The notes beneath the pieces were generated by a model. It did not search any database, was not told the DNA's origin, and saw only the letters and a program-made list of their open reading frames with translations. A stretch of DNA of 64,000 nt from the NCBI RefSeq assembly GCF_019175285.1, contig NC_056530.1, forward strand, positions 2,030,619 to 2,094,618, in the 5' to 3' direction. Made by a program: the position numbers and the translations under genes. Below, one piece after another: positions 37,453 to 51,900 of this stretch (the first letter of the stretch is position 1; every line of letters starts with the position of its first letter). This DNA comes from Sceloporus undulatus. Its lineage: Eukaryota; Chordata; Lepidosauria; Squamata; Phrynosomatidae.

Positions 37453-40400
37453 CTGGAAACGAACATTGGCTTAGAAAAGCATAAATTCAAGTAAGTTCCA
37501 TCACTCTTTAGGTGAACTGATCAAGTTTAGTTACGAAAGATCTGAATAAAGTTGAGGTGGTTCCGATGCTGCAATGGTAGCCATTCTAGAAAAGCAAGGG
37601 CTATCAACCTGTTAATAGCTTATGCATGTGTAAGATTCCTACAGAAGCAGGTGGACATTTTTATCTGATACAGGAGTCCATTTTTAACTGAAGGTTATGA
37701 AGCAGAACTGTACATGCAGCACTACTGTACATGTGGTGTCACTGTGCAGGCAATTGTACACTGATTTGCAATCCTGTGTACAGTGCGCCCGTGGCACCCC
37801 GTGCGCCGCCACACACAAGCCCCATTGTTCCAATGGGGCTCAAGCATAGGCGGAATTCGCTACGCGGCAAGGTCCGGAATGGATCCCCTGCGTAAGGCAA
37901 GGGCACACTGTATTTTGCATTTGTTGCATGTTCAGTTGTGCAGTGTTCTAATTCACTAATGCACTATCATCATGAATGTAAGTTACACTCCTGGATGGTA
38001 GGATCTTGTCCCTGGATAAATAAACATTACCTGATAAAAAGTATAAAGCTCTCTTAAGCCTTCAATTTTAATAATATAATAATAATGTGTTTTATTTATA
38101 TACCGCTATTCCAAAGTCATAGTGGTGAACAGCAAGTAAGCTAATTAGCAAGTAAGCTAATTTGCCCCCAACAGTCTGGTTACTCATTTTAGCGACCTCG
38201 GAAGGAAGCAAGCCTGAGTCGAGCTTGGGCCCTTTGATGGTCTTGAACTCGCAACCTTGTGGTTTTGAGTGTGGCTGCAGTACAGGCATTTACCACTGCG
38301 CCACCGGCTCCTTTTTCCACTCTTTTGCCCCCAAAGAACAGTTGATCATGTATCACTGGACATCTACTGGCACGAAAAATAAAATAAAAGACACAAACAT
38401 GAAGGGAAAAGGAAGAAGAGGTCTATCACTTCTGCAAGGTTTGAATAAGCTATAGGTGGCATGCAGTTTGAGCCAGGCAGTTTGAGCCTCTTCCCTTGTC
38501 AGTAGTCTTGCCTGGACACTGATCAAGCAGTCTTCTTCCTTGGTTATGGAACAGGCCAGAGTATACCTCTGCTGAACCCAGGGCTAGAGGTTATTAGATT
38601 AATTGCACTTTCTGACAACAAGGGGGAAGTTAGTCTGCTGCATTTACTTTTCTGGTTGATAGATGAGACCTGATTGGTCTCTATTTGACTTGGATATCCT
38701 ATCTGGGAGGCAACAGTGTGTGCATACAGTACATGCCAAACCTCCCAGTGTTCCAAGATGCTCTGACCTCAGCTTTAAAGTTACTGATTTACAAGTAACA
38801 TATTGGCAGTTATACCTACTTGTTGGGGTTGGGACAAGTAATGAGAACATAAGCGTTAGGCTTCAAAAAGCAATATAGCGAGTGGGAACGCCTCACTTTT
38901 GATACACAAGCAACATTTTTATTATATTTCACATACTAATACTATTCTAATGAAATAATAATATATTTTATTTCTTTCCCTCCTCTCCTCGAGGTGGGAT
39001 ACAGCACATTAACAATCAAAAACCAATTAAAATACATAAACCCACATTCAAGTGCATTTAAAATGTTTTAAAGAGACCTTGAGCTGAATTTTTCAAGTTC
39101 TTGTCTTTCTCTGATCAAATCCTAAGCCCTTCCCCTCAAAGATAACCAAAAAAAGCAATGAGCATGCAATAAGAACATACAAGCCAGGGGTAGGCAATCT
39201 TTTTGAGCCGGGGGCCGGGTTGTGTCCCTCAGACAACTGGGGGGCCGAAGCCAAAAAATAAATAATTAACTATTTTTAAAAGAACTTATTAAAAATAAAC
39301 CAGGACAAATGTAGGACCTATTTTCAAATGGAAGACACTTTTTAAAAAAATGGAGGACACGTGAAAAATTTGCTGATTTTTTTTAAAAAATGTTAATATA
39401 AATGCATGTTTCTGAGGCTTCTATAGACAAATTGCCCCCAAAGGCCCTGGCGGCAATCGGCGCCGGACTGGGCTGGGGCCGGTCCCAAGGCCTTGCGGGC
39501 CACATCGGCCCGCGGGCCGCAGGTTGCCTACCCCGTAACAAGCTATTGAAACTGTCACTGGCTGCTAATTATTTGGGGGTTTAGTAAAAGCTACATAGCC
39601 AACTGTTTAAGAATGGTTTTCCAAGCTCTGCCCCTGGCTGATGGCAGAGTGCACTTCCCAAGTGAGCTTAAATAAAAGGCTTTTCAGATTGAAAAGGGAG
39701 AAATGCATGTTAGATAACCAGCTCCATTTCAAGTATGTCAAAGAAAGACAAATCTGCCATCCCAATAGACAAAAGAGAGAGATAAAGAGTAATTGCGTTG
39801 ATAAATAGAGCTAGGTCCTACCACAGTGCCATTGGGCAGACAGATCATTATCTCACAGGAAAGTTATATTTTTCAAGGTGCAGGTCTGCAAGTTTGCTGT
39901 TGAATTCATTCTCTCTCTTAGCCTGTGGGGAAAGGGACATGTTTTAAGCCTCTTACACTTGTTAAACAGCACTTACCTAGGGCTTTCTACATTCAAACCA
40001 TGCAATTATAGCACTATTATTCAATTTTAAACTGCTATAGCACCATCACATGGAATCTGGGTTACAGTTTAGGGAAAAGGCATTTGAATTCTCAACCAGA
40101 GAATTCTAGTGGCCTCAAGAGAATAAACCCACAGGAGGGAATTGGCAATTAAAGTGGAATAACAGTACTATAACTGTGTAGTGTGAATGGGTCCCTGATT
40201 TGGCACTGGGGTCAATCTGAGTCAAATTACGATTTAATTTTAAAATTAGATATAGGACAGTGGTTCCATTAATGTAAAATTATGAACTCATTATGGTGAT
40301 ATTATTGTGGGTGTGTACAGGAAGGCCTGAGGTCTGTAATAAGACCCCCCAGTATTAATGCTAGGGCATCACTTAGGCTCAGATACCTGATTCAGACACC

Positions 40401-43400
40401 TTCTTCTTCTTCAATTCAAATAATCCATGAGATATAATAAGAAAACAAACCAAGATGGTTGAGTGGTTACATTTCTTACCTTAACTGTTGTATCAATATG
40501 CAAAGAGTCTTGTAGGACCTTTGAGACAACTGAAAAAAAGAAGTTGGCAGCTGAGCTTTCATAGACTTAAGTCTATTCCTCAGATGCAAGTCCTATTTCC
40601 CAAAGCATCTGAGGAGTAGACTTGTTCTATGAAAGCTCATACTCCCAACTTCTTTCTTTCAGTTAGTCTCCAAGGTCCTACAAGATCTCTTTACTACTGA
40701 TTTTGCAGACTAACATGGCTATATCTTTCAACTCTAGTCTGTTGTATCAATATAAAACAGTTACTGTCATAAACTGGTTTTTATCATATTGCAATAATTT
40801 ATTGAAAACAGGACCATGTAACACTAGCCAATTCATTTTATTTGGGACCTCACCACTGCACCTATGCTGAAAGCATCAAAACTACAACCACAGCACAGCT
40901 TGGATGAATTCTAGAACATTTGAAGCATCTCAGGAAAAATTGGGCGCCAGCAGACTCCCACAAACTGGTACCTTCAGGTGTTATCAAATCACTTGTTGGC
41001 TGGGTGTAATGGTAGTTTACTCCCAGGCATCCCAAAGGCCTAAAGTTGACGGTTCAGGGTGAAGGTTTTATATTTTTTCGTTCTTCTCCATAGTCAAAAC
41101 GCATACAGAGGGTTAACGAATAACATGCAAAAACTGCCAAGCAACCAGCCCTTGGGGTACATTACCTCTGCTTCTCTAAATCAATCTCTGGACTAAAGGG
41201 AAAAACTCTTTGATTAGGACTGAAACTTTTAAACTTGCAGATTAATTAGCAAAAGCTCTAGCTGTTCTGTCAGTGGGAGTCAATGTTAATCAGTAAGGAA
41301 GCATTTAAATTGGTCCAGTGGAAATTATGGGGACATTCTTTTCTGTTTTAATTCTAAGTAGTGCATTATCGTAAGGATGTTTAAAAAAAGGGGGGGCACC
41401 AAGATGGGATGCTCTTCCCAATAATGTAAGAGTGGAAAACTGCAGCAAGTCGGGGGGGCCAGTTTTGTGCCCCAAGACACTCTAGGGCAGAGATTTCCAA
41501 ATGTTGGTCTCAGGTGTTTTGGACTTCAGCTCCCAGAAGCCCTAGCCAGTTTGGTCGACAGACAAGAATTCTGGAAACTGAAGTCCAAAACATTCAGAGA
41601 ATTAAAGTTTGGGAACCACTAAGGGCTACGTGGACTACTAAAAAAAAACAACAACCCCGAAACCCCAAAGTGACTGGAGGCGCACTTCTGGCTCTTAAAA
41701 TGGGTTTTTATTTATTTTTTGATGTTAAAACAGAATGCGGAAGACTTGCAACCTATTTTAAAAGTAAACTGTTGTATGTAAAAGCTTCCAGGAAGAGCAA
41801 TTAACCCTCTTTTTTGGCTCAAAAGTTTAGTCTGGGGATTCTGGAGGTCCTTGGGAGGCTGCATGTGGCCCCAAGGTTGCACTGTGCTCACATTTGAATT
41901 AAATGGTAACAACCTTATAATCAATTGTATAGTCCTGCATACAAAACAGACGGGTGGTGGGACAAGTTCCTCAATTAGTTTTCACCAATGAAAGAATAAG
42001 AAATATTTAAGATAGGTTTACTATATTTTGAAAAGCAACCCCACCCGACTACTTCAAACCACCAATCATGATGACAACTCTTACTTTAAATACCCCTGCA
42101 ATATAAATTGTGATAATTGCTGCTAGAAATATTCATAACTTTCACTGTATTTAAATAGCAACAATTTTGCCTGCTCTTTCTTCTCTCTCCACCTCTTCTG
42201 ACAAGTGTCTCACCTGTTCCACCAAACCACCTCATTCCACTGCTCCCACACAGTTGCAGACTCACTCACTTTCCGCTTTGCGGGTCTTCCTTTTCTCTAC
42301 CATCCTTTTCTCCCTCTCTGAGTGCTCTTCTTCTAGCAGAGCTCTCAATGGAGATAGAAATACAGAAACGAGGAGACAGCAATGGTGGGAAGAGGCAAAG
42401 CAGCAGCAGACATTAAAAAAAAAAATCTGACATCTTAAAAAACCACCTGAGCAAAAATTTTGGCTCTGAAAAAGAGGACACGTCCAGAAAAAGGAGTGCC
42501 TATGGTAACTCTACTCAAGATGACATTTCCTTCTATGAAGGAGTGATAGCTCTTTTTCTTCCTCAAGTATAAGTGAATTCTATCTGTTCTGTCAAAAAGG
42601 CATTTTATATTAAGGATTGAAGTATATTAATTTTATTATGATTAAGGAACAACAGCCAGGGACAATATTAGTTTCTTAGGATTCTTGAAGGTATGTCAGT
42701 GCTGAAGTTTGTGGAGCCCTGATATACCCCTTCAAGTTTCCTTTCACTTTCCCATATTGTCAGGCTCATGCAACTGGATCCTTCTACTAAACCTAGGCTC
42801 ATGCAACTGGATCCTTACCTGTAATTCCTCCAGCTCCTTCACCAATGACCAGGTACTGATGAAACTTTCATTCAAGAAAGCAAGGATGGGCGAACTTTCC
42901 AGGACTGTTTCCCGGAGAGTTCGCCCTGAACCTATCCAGACAGAAAGAGAAAGGGAAAAGGAATTTTAAAAAAGGGATTAAATGAAACCTCAGAACAAAC
43001 CTATGACAATTTAGGTGCAGATTTTTTGAATCTTTATAAATACAGTATGACACTGATAAAGTATCAAGCTAATCTGATTGGAAGCCACAGGGTCACCTGC
43101 CTAACAGGCCAAGAATCCAGAAGAGAATGGACACACAGGGGAACCTCTAATGAGGACTCAAAATGATCAGCAAGGAGACAAAGTTCAGATCTTCTTAATA
43201 AACTCATTTAGGGCTGAATTTGGACGGTTCACATGGGTGGCTCAGAGTTAGGAATCCACATTGCCACGCACCAGTGCTGGGGAGAATGGCACCCCAACAT
43301 AGAGAAGGTTGCTGAAATAGGGGCATGTGAAGTGTGTACCTTCACCCTACCCAGTCTGAATTTGCACCATAAGTTCTTTAGGGCAGTGATCTCTCTTTTA

Positions 43401-45900
43401 CTAAACCACCATGTATGCTGATGGCACAAATCTCATAATGACAACTGTGACAACAACGAGGCCTAAAGAAAGGCTGAGGAATCTGTGGCCCTTGGGATCA
43501 GTCTCAGCTAGATCTAAGGTGAAGAATGATGAGAGTAGTAATTCAGGATCATTTCATTTTATTATCTTTTATTTACAATTATTCTCATACAAGATCCTTT
43601 AAAAAGACATGCACCATCTTTAACGAGGGTTCAGTGTGTTTCATATTAAGGCTGTTGCAATTATGGATAGACACAGTGTAACATGTTTTATGTGAAGACA
43701 ACCAGTATTCATTTCTCCCTTGCAATATCTTTCTGTGGGGTATGGGGAGGCAACTTGGGACACTCTGACAAGCTCCCTAAAAAGACATTACAGATTTTTT
43801 AAAAATTACACCTCTTACCTCAGCATGACTGATCATCTAGTGCACCCCACAACAATATGGAGTGCACAAGTTTACTCTCAGATTTTGCTCTCTCAAAAGC
43901 TTGGGTAAAGGGAAGGTAAGAAACCTGAAAGCAGAAAAAGCAAGAAAAGAGGCTGAAACCAAACCAGACACAGACCAAAGGGCAGAGAGGAATATTTCAT
44001 TAACTATACATTGTACTAGCCAGGGACCACAGGGTGGAAGTCCAGGGCACCACAGCTCCCAAGGTAATGCAAGATGACTACAAACAGAACTAGCGAGTCA
44101 GGAGACATTCTGGCAGGGATGGCAGCAGTTGCAAAGCCCAGTGAAAATGAAGTGCTAGAGCACCAGCACTACCTGAGACTGCAACCATGTTCTATTTTAA
44201 TTTAAAACACCTTCCTCAGAATGAGAGCAGTCTGTGACTGTTTGTGGCCTTGCAGCAAATAAGGACACTAGAGCAGCAAAAAGGCAAGCTGGACAGATTC
44301 GCTGAGGTTAGGGGCACAGGACCCCACGGAAGTGGAAAAAACACATTTTTTAAAAAACAACAACTTTCTTTTAACTTGAGGGAACACCTCTCTAGGAATC
44401 TCTATGCCCTCCACCACAAGTCTGTGGTCAACATCTGCCAACATCAGAGAGAAAGGTCAAGCAATGTATTTAGTAATTTGTCAGAACTGATCATTTCTTC
44501 ATAGCAGCCTGCCTGAACTGGTGCCTCCAGATATTTGGAACTACAGTCGCATAAAATCAGCTAACATGTTACATGACAAATGTTGAGAGCTCATGGGAGT
44601 TAAAACTCCAAAACAGGTTGCCAGGAGGCAGACGACCACAACAGGTGAGAGCTAGTAATGCGTCTACATGTAGTCCAGTGACTGTTAATACAGTGGTCCC
44701 TGTCAGGACACCCTATTTTCAAGGATGTGAAGGCAAACAAATATTCCTCACATCCTTTCACATATCCCTAATTACATTAATTACAACCTTTAAATATCAT
44801 AAGAAAGACCACATGCATGGGCTACTTTAAAGAAATCTGATCTTCTTAGTGAGTTAGTTATCAACAAACAAAATCTTCCAATAGTATTTCTCACAAGCAT
44901 TTAAAAAAAACACAACCATTTACTAGCTAATGATTAAACAGAAGCAATTCTGGCTGCTGTAGGAACATGAATATAATTTAACAGCTCACGTTGTCAATTT
45001 GTTTTAAGTTCCCAAGCCACACATATCTTGTGTGTTTCCTGTTGATAAGAAAAATGCAGTGCTGCAACTGCTGCGTACTATGCTCTGCTTGCTGCAGCAA
45101 AATGCTCACAGAAGCATCATCATAATTTGCCTCTTTCAAAATAGCACCAGGGAATCCTGATAAAGGGGAGGATGGATGATGCGGCATTCAAACTTCCATC
45201 TGTACCTAAGAGATGTGGGCCCAGTCACAGGCTTCCACTCTGACCTCAGCCAATGCTTCTGTTCATCTTTCAAGAAAACATACTGTGCATTTAAGAGATC
45301 CCAGAATCTTGGATAAAACTCATGAGCTATTTTGTTAGCAGAGGAGATGAAAGCCAAATGTTTGTTCACTTTCACTACTACCAAATAAAACCACGAACGC
45401 TCAGCTTTAATTCTCCTTTATGGAAGCAATGACAATAATTTAACCCTCAAGGACACACTAAGGACATACTCAATTCATACTTTTTTAAATGGATACATGG
45501 CAACTTCCAGTTTTCTGACCGCCTCTTCCCAGGTTATTTCTCTCTGCCAGGTAATCTCTTCAAAGACGAACTGAATTGACTCGCCCTCTCTGCTATCAAT
45601 CACATTCCCATTTTCATCATGAATGACAGAAGGAATGGAAGGTCCCAAAGACTCCAGCTCCATCTAAGTAAAACAGACAAAAAAATTGCTCCATCAAATT
45701 ACCCTGATCTCTAGTAAACACGTATCTGCTATAAAGATCTCCTACATATGACATGGCCTACATCCTTGTGTTTGTTTTGTGAGGAGGTGGAACTGGATGC
45801 CATGGGAGAAGATTTTAGACTGTAACTGTATACAAATGTGCATGGAAGTAACCCTCAGCAAAGCCAATGAGACTTTGTTCCAGGCACTTTTTAATGTATG

Positions 45901-45960
<60 letters not shown>

Positions 45961-48900
45961 CTTTATTTATATAGTGCTGTAGATTTACACAGCGCTGTAC
46001 ATACAAACAATAAAATCGATAAAAATGAAACCTGCCAATGGCATACATTCTACAAAATGCATATAAAACAATAGATAATAATACAAGATAGAATTAGATA
46101 AAAAAAGCAGGCAAATTAAAAAGATCAAAGATCAAATATCAACTGAAGTATCAGATCTCAGATAACAATCGGATAAACAATCACAGAAAGTCTGGAAACA
46201 CTTTGTGTAAATTGTGTTTTATACATAGGTGATCTTAAGATAAATAACATAAAGACCACATAAAAATAACATATATAAAATAAAACTACAAAACAGGAAA
46301 CATAAAAACCTTGAACAAAAAATGTCTTTGCCTGCCAGTTTCTCGAGTCCTCACCAAGCAAGCCTTCCCCTGATGATGTTAAAGCTCTGCCAGAATCATA
46401 TGGTGAGATATGGTCTTTCAGAAGTACTGATTATCACCTCTCATATGGCCATAAGTGCCTTGGTTAGTGATTAGCTGACGTATCATAACCAGATATTATG
46501 GTTTGAGGTGTGTTTGAAAACCGTGAATTGTGTTAGCTATGGTTTGAATAGACAAACCATAATTACAACCATTATTCTATATCCAGAGGCCATTGTGCCT
46601 ACAGACTGTTATGCTGAAAAATGAAAGAGTTATAAATCATAGTTTGCCTGAGTGTTTGATGTCTGCACTGAACTAAAGACTCATGCTTCTTTAGCATTCC
46701 ACTAATTCCGAGACCCACACACTGCATGAGCCACAGTTCTTTTAGAACCAGGCTGTCAAATACACCAGAAGGAATCAGCAAATACTATTGATAGAAATTC
46801 AGTCTAAAAGCAATTCTTGCTACAGACCTGAGGTAAGTATCCTATATCCACTTCCATGTTGCTGCTCTCTAGGGCACCATACAGCCATTCCATGTCTACA
46901 TTGAGAGACCTGTGGAGAAGAACTGGCGCCATCAGAAACAATATTTTCAATACAGAAGAAAACCATTTTTAAATCCTAATTTTTAGTCTGGTACTTCTCA
47001 GGGTGGGTCACTTGTAAAGAATAAAAAGAATAAAAAGAAACCATAACAAAAAGATCCACAGGAGAAGTAAAGAAACATAAGATTTTCTCTGCCATTTTTG
47101 TGGCCTCACACTCCCTGAAAAGTTGAAAAAAATGTTCAAAAAGAAGAACTGACACTACTGGAGGGCTTGCTTTAGCGTGGGATGGCCATTTCTGCCCACC
47201 TTAAAAAAAACCCTGTTCCTTCCTTTTTTCATGGGGGACCTTGAGAGAGACCCCCCTCCCAAGCAGTGCTTGAAGAAGGGAAAAGTTGGCACCCAGACCC
47301 ACTGAATTTGTCCACCCGCAATTTAAAGCTAGCTAAACACCTCTTGAAATAACGTGGTGCTTCCAGCTTGCATAAAAATACAATGATGTCTATTAGACCT
47401 TTTCTCAGGAGAGCAATCCCAAGTTGTATCCAAAAACAACCCAGCCAAAATTCAAAGATGACCACTAATAGGTACTCTGTGGGTTGTGCAGAGGCTCTCT
47501 TGGTAGTTAATCACATCTCTTTTCTGGTACACTACATGCCAATACTCGTTCAGGTGGTTATCAACTCACCTTGGCTTTAGGCAACATCCTTCCTCTTGAC
47601 TTGTCTCCCAGTGACTATAATTAAAACTGAACTTGTAACCTCAACTCCATACCCACAAAGTTTTGCATTTCTATTGCCACTCTCACATAGAGACTACTAT
47701 ATAGGTCTGCCCCTAAACCCTCCACTCAGTCCCATGCATTTGAGCAAGTAGACACAAGTCTACAGAAGCTCATGCTACCAGCTTCTCTCTTTCAGTTAGT
47801 TTTAAAGGTGCTACAAGATTCCTTTGCATGTAAACTTACCTATTGTTAGGAACAAACAGCTTGAATTCTCTAACGTGAGAGGAGTCTTTGGAGAGGACAA
47901 TGTAGCCTGTGAACTGTGCTGGGGAAAACCAGAATGGGAAATCTGGGGGCTCGTTCAGCTGGAACTCTGCATGGATTCTGGAACAAAAGACATTATTAAA
48001 TGTCAAATCGCTGCAAGTTCTGAGGAATGTACTGTATAACTAGTGCCATCTATAGAGGCTGCAGAAGTGATATGTTCTCCACAGCACTTAAAAGTTTGGC
48101 TGATGTTTACTGGAGGCAAAACACAGGGAATATATTCACTATCTAGCTCAGTACAGCAACATTTTTTGGTAATGGTTTCCCAGGGCCTCTTTCCCATGCC
48201 AATCTGGAGATGCCAGGGACAGAACCCTCATTTCATAGCATCAAGTCCTCAGTCATCCCTTCACACATGCTAGTTCTGAGCGACAGAAACAGAGATACCA
48301 AGACAAAGGGAAGCGTCTTTCACAGCTATAGCCAATGGAACCAGCACCCAAAATTATTTATATGGGGACTGGGCACAATGTGGCCCTCCAAATGTCACTG
48401 GACTGCAGGTTCCTTCAGCCTTAATCAATGGTGAGGAATTCTGAGAGCTGCAATCCAACAACATCCAGTCCCAAATCTGGAGGAGCACATTTGTATCACT
48501 TCTATTCTACACAAATGACACACATATACACATAACCAACAAATAAAACTACTGGCATTTCCACTCATGGGACTTTACCTGAAGGCAATCCTATAGTAGA
48601 AATCAGCAACAGCTTGGATACAGGCTACAGCTCCCTGAGGGGCAAAGCGGGTTTTCACAAATGGCCGGGGGTGGAACATACTCAAGAGCTTGTGAATGAT
48701 TACCTATTAAAAAGAGGCAGAGGGAAGTGCATAAAACTGGCAGGCAGTGAATATATGGTAAGAGCCAAAAGCTATTCTTCTCAAAGTCCAGGTACAATTA
48801 TTAGTATCTTGGATCTCACAAATAAAAACTGTCTTCCCTATCTTCTTACAGTCTTTGTTGTTTTGAATATTTGTTATGGGTAACAAGTGTTTTAGGAGCT

Positions 48901-51900
48901 TTAACACATCATGGCCAATATATACACAGCAAACAAGGAGCTGCCCATTCCCACTGTGCCATGTTTTAGTACTGTACTGATGAGCTATATTCCTTTAACA
49001 TTTTTGATTCAAAAAGCACAGAAAACCTCATATGCAAGGCAGGGCTGCTTTTTCCTTTCAGAAGAAAGCCAATGGTCATGCTGAAAGCCAGTTTTGCAGG
49101 GACCATAATAAAACGAGCCATCCTGACTGGACTCCAGGGACTGGCAAACACTAAGTACAGCTCCAGATAAGCTGAATAAGAGACTCTGAAATACACTCTT
49201 TATCTGTAGCATTGCATCCAAGTGGAGAGATACATATTGGGCTCCTTTCCTAGACCCTTGTGTGAACTACCGAAATACTGTACATAAATTGCTTTGAACA
49301 CAATGAATATACTACACAAATACTGCTGCTTATTTTAAATATTAATTTTAAAAGCTTATGTCTTACCTCTTTGCCTTTGGGAGCTGGAGGATAAAAGCGA
49401 TTATTGGGAAGGTATCCAGTAAAAATATTTAGCTCACTGGGAATGATCCACCAAGGATCAGCAAGTTCCATCTTATGCTTTGGTGGAAGGAAGGCCTTAA
49501 ATTGCTGGGCAAACATCACACTCACAGGAGATACTGGAGTAGTCCAATTGCGGAGCCCAGAAAGGGCAAGATGGGAAACCTAAAAGGACAAAAATGCTCA
49601 CTAGAAAGCCTGACATGGTTGTGCTTTATTAAATTTATTATGCATTTCAAAAAAGGTGTCTAATAACAAGATACAAAAATAAAAAAACAAAAGCAATTTG
49701 CTGTTAGTTGCTTGTCAAATCAGCTTCAGTCTATGGCAACCCTATGAATGAGAGATCTCCATGACACCCTTTTATTAACAACCCTGCTAAGGTCTTGAAA
49801 GCTAAGCTCTGTGGCTTCCTTGACTGAATATATCCACCTGTAATGAAGTCTTCCTCTTTTCTAATGGGTCATACCATTTCATGATATGTCCAAAGTATAT
49901 AAGCCTCAGTTTGGTCAACTTGGCTTCCAGGGAGAGTTAAGGCTTGATTCCCTCTCTGACCTTAATCTGGTGTTGGGTTTTTTTTTTTTTGGGGGGGGGG
50001 GGTTGGCAGCTCCCAAGTATCTGTAGAATTGTCCTTTAGCACATGTACAGTATACTATCCAAAAACAGCTTGCCATTCAGGCATTACACTAAACTATAAT
50101 GGCAATAACCATAGATGAGAATCCCAAACCATGATATGAGCTTCTAGTCATACATGGAAACTATGGTTAAAAGCACAGGAAAAGTTATTTTCTTGAACAA
50201 CTGCTCCAGAATCCCCCATAGTGTATAGCTGCAGCACTTCTGCTTGGTACACAAGTGGTGAAAATGTCAAAACTTTCCAGCTGGCTTCTGGCTTGCCAGC
50301 TAAATGAAAACTGTTCTGACACTATACCAGTCCATTCACAAATATGTTTTTTAAACCAAGGACTGATGTCATGTTTAAAATTGGCTACAGTTAAAAAGAA
50401 AGGCTTTTTACATACAGAGAGCAGTCAGAGGCACCTGGTACTGTTTGTTATTGCTGTGGTTCTTTTATTTGTGCAATGAGGCTGTGGATACCTTGGTGTG
50501 GAAGGGGCAAAATTATCAAAATGCTCATGCTATGATCTGTTAAATCAGAAATGTGTTGATTTAGATCAGTTCTCTAGACCATATCTTAGTCAATATGTTT
50601 TTAGTTGGCTACAGATGAAAATTTCCAGCAATAATGAAATGTGATACTCACTCCAAGGAAGCCATCCTTGCTCTTTGTCATTGTTTCCATCAGCAGAGGC
50701 TGAAACTTTGCAAGGATAGAGAGAGTCTCCCCATTGGGATCCACCACCTCTTCTTCATCAGCACCAGGGACAGGAACAATACCTGAATACGATAGTGACA
50801 AGGGCAACAAAAATATCTATTAATACTTTTCCTATTAAGTCTTTTTTTGGTCACCCAGCTTGTTCCCTTTTCCTTCCTGTCCTCTGTCTACCTGGAAGCT
50901 TTTTAAACAGCACTGGAATTGGAAAGATGGTGAAGGACTGCAGAAGTGCAGACTTTCAATTAGTGAGTTGCAGCAGCACATCTTCAGCAAACAGTGCAAT
51001 AAACCTAGGGCCCGAACATACAGGTCAAAATAAAGCTGCTTAGGGTCACTTTGGAGGTATGCTGTTTAAATGACACATGCATCTTAAGAGGCCAAAAGCT
51101 GCACCAAAGCTGCGCTTTAGTCCTTAGGACTGGAGTGAGGCTTTGGCATGGCTTCTGGCCTCTTAGGATGCATGCAGCATTTAAATAGCATACCTCCAAA
51201 GTGACCTGGAGCAGCTTTATTTTGGCCTGTCTGTTTGAGCCCCTTGAGATGGGAAAGAAAGGGATACTCCTCAACCAATCCTACTCTAGTTGTTTGTGCC
51301 TGCCTACAACAAGCAAAGTAACAGCAGCTGCCTCTAGAATCCCTCAGTGAGTATACATAAACATTGTTAAAATAAAGAGAAAGGGGTGAAATGAGTTAGC
51401 CTGCCTCGCTAACTACCCCCGACATGTTAAAAAAGCTTAGAGCTATACGCTTGGCTACCAAAATGGAAATCATAACAAAAGTAGAAGCTAATGAATGAAT
51501 GAATGAAAGAAAGAAAGAAAGAAAGAAAGAAATCTCTGGATGCATTTTGGAAGGAGCTCTCAAGGGGTCTGTAGAAGGCTCAGAATGTTCTTTTTTTACT
51601 TATGCAAGGCTTACCTGATCTTAATGATTCATTTTACATATGCATATTGTTAGATTTGAATAAAAACTTTGGTGAAACATGCTGAACCACTTTTCTTTGG
51701 GGGGGGTATGGGAACATGTCCCTCTTATTTCTATGTTATATGTACTTCTAGTATCTTCTGTTTTTCTGTTACAGAATTTTCTGGTACAGAAGTAATGTCC
51801 AGGAACACATCAACTTCATTAACAGAGGTGTAGCTGTATGGAGACACAGCTGAGCTGTTCTACTTCCATGCATCAGGGGTCAACAAGCGATTAATGACAG

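Noticed and set aside
38070-38311. A functional tRNA gene
   Set aside because: The A and B boxes belong to a SINE with an ATT tail. There is no cloverleaf with a proper anticodon stem.
43820-43822. Premature stop in SELENON
   Set aside because: It is the known selenocysteine UGA of the SCUG motif, supported by the downstream SRE.
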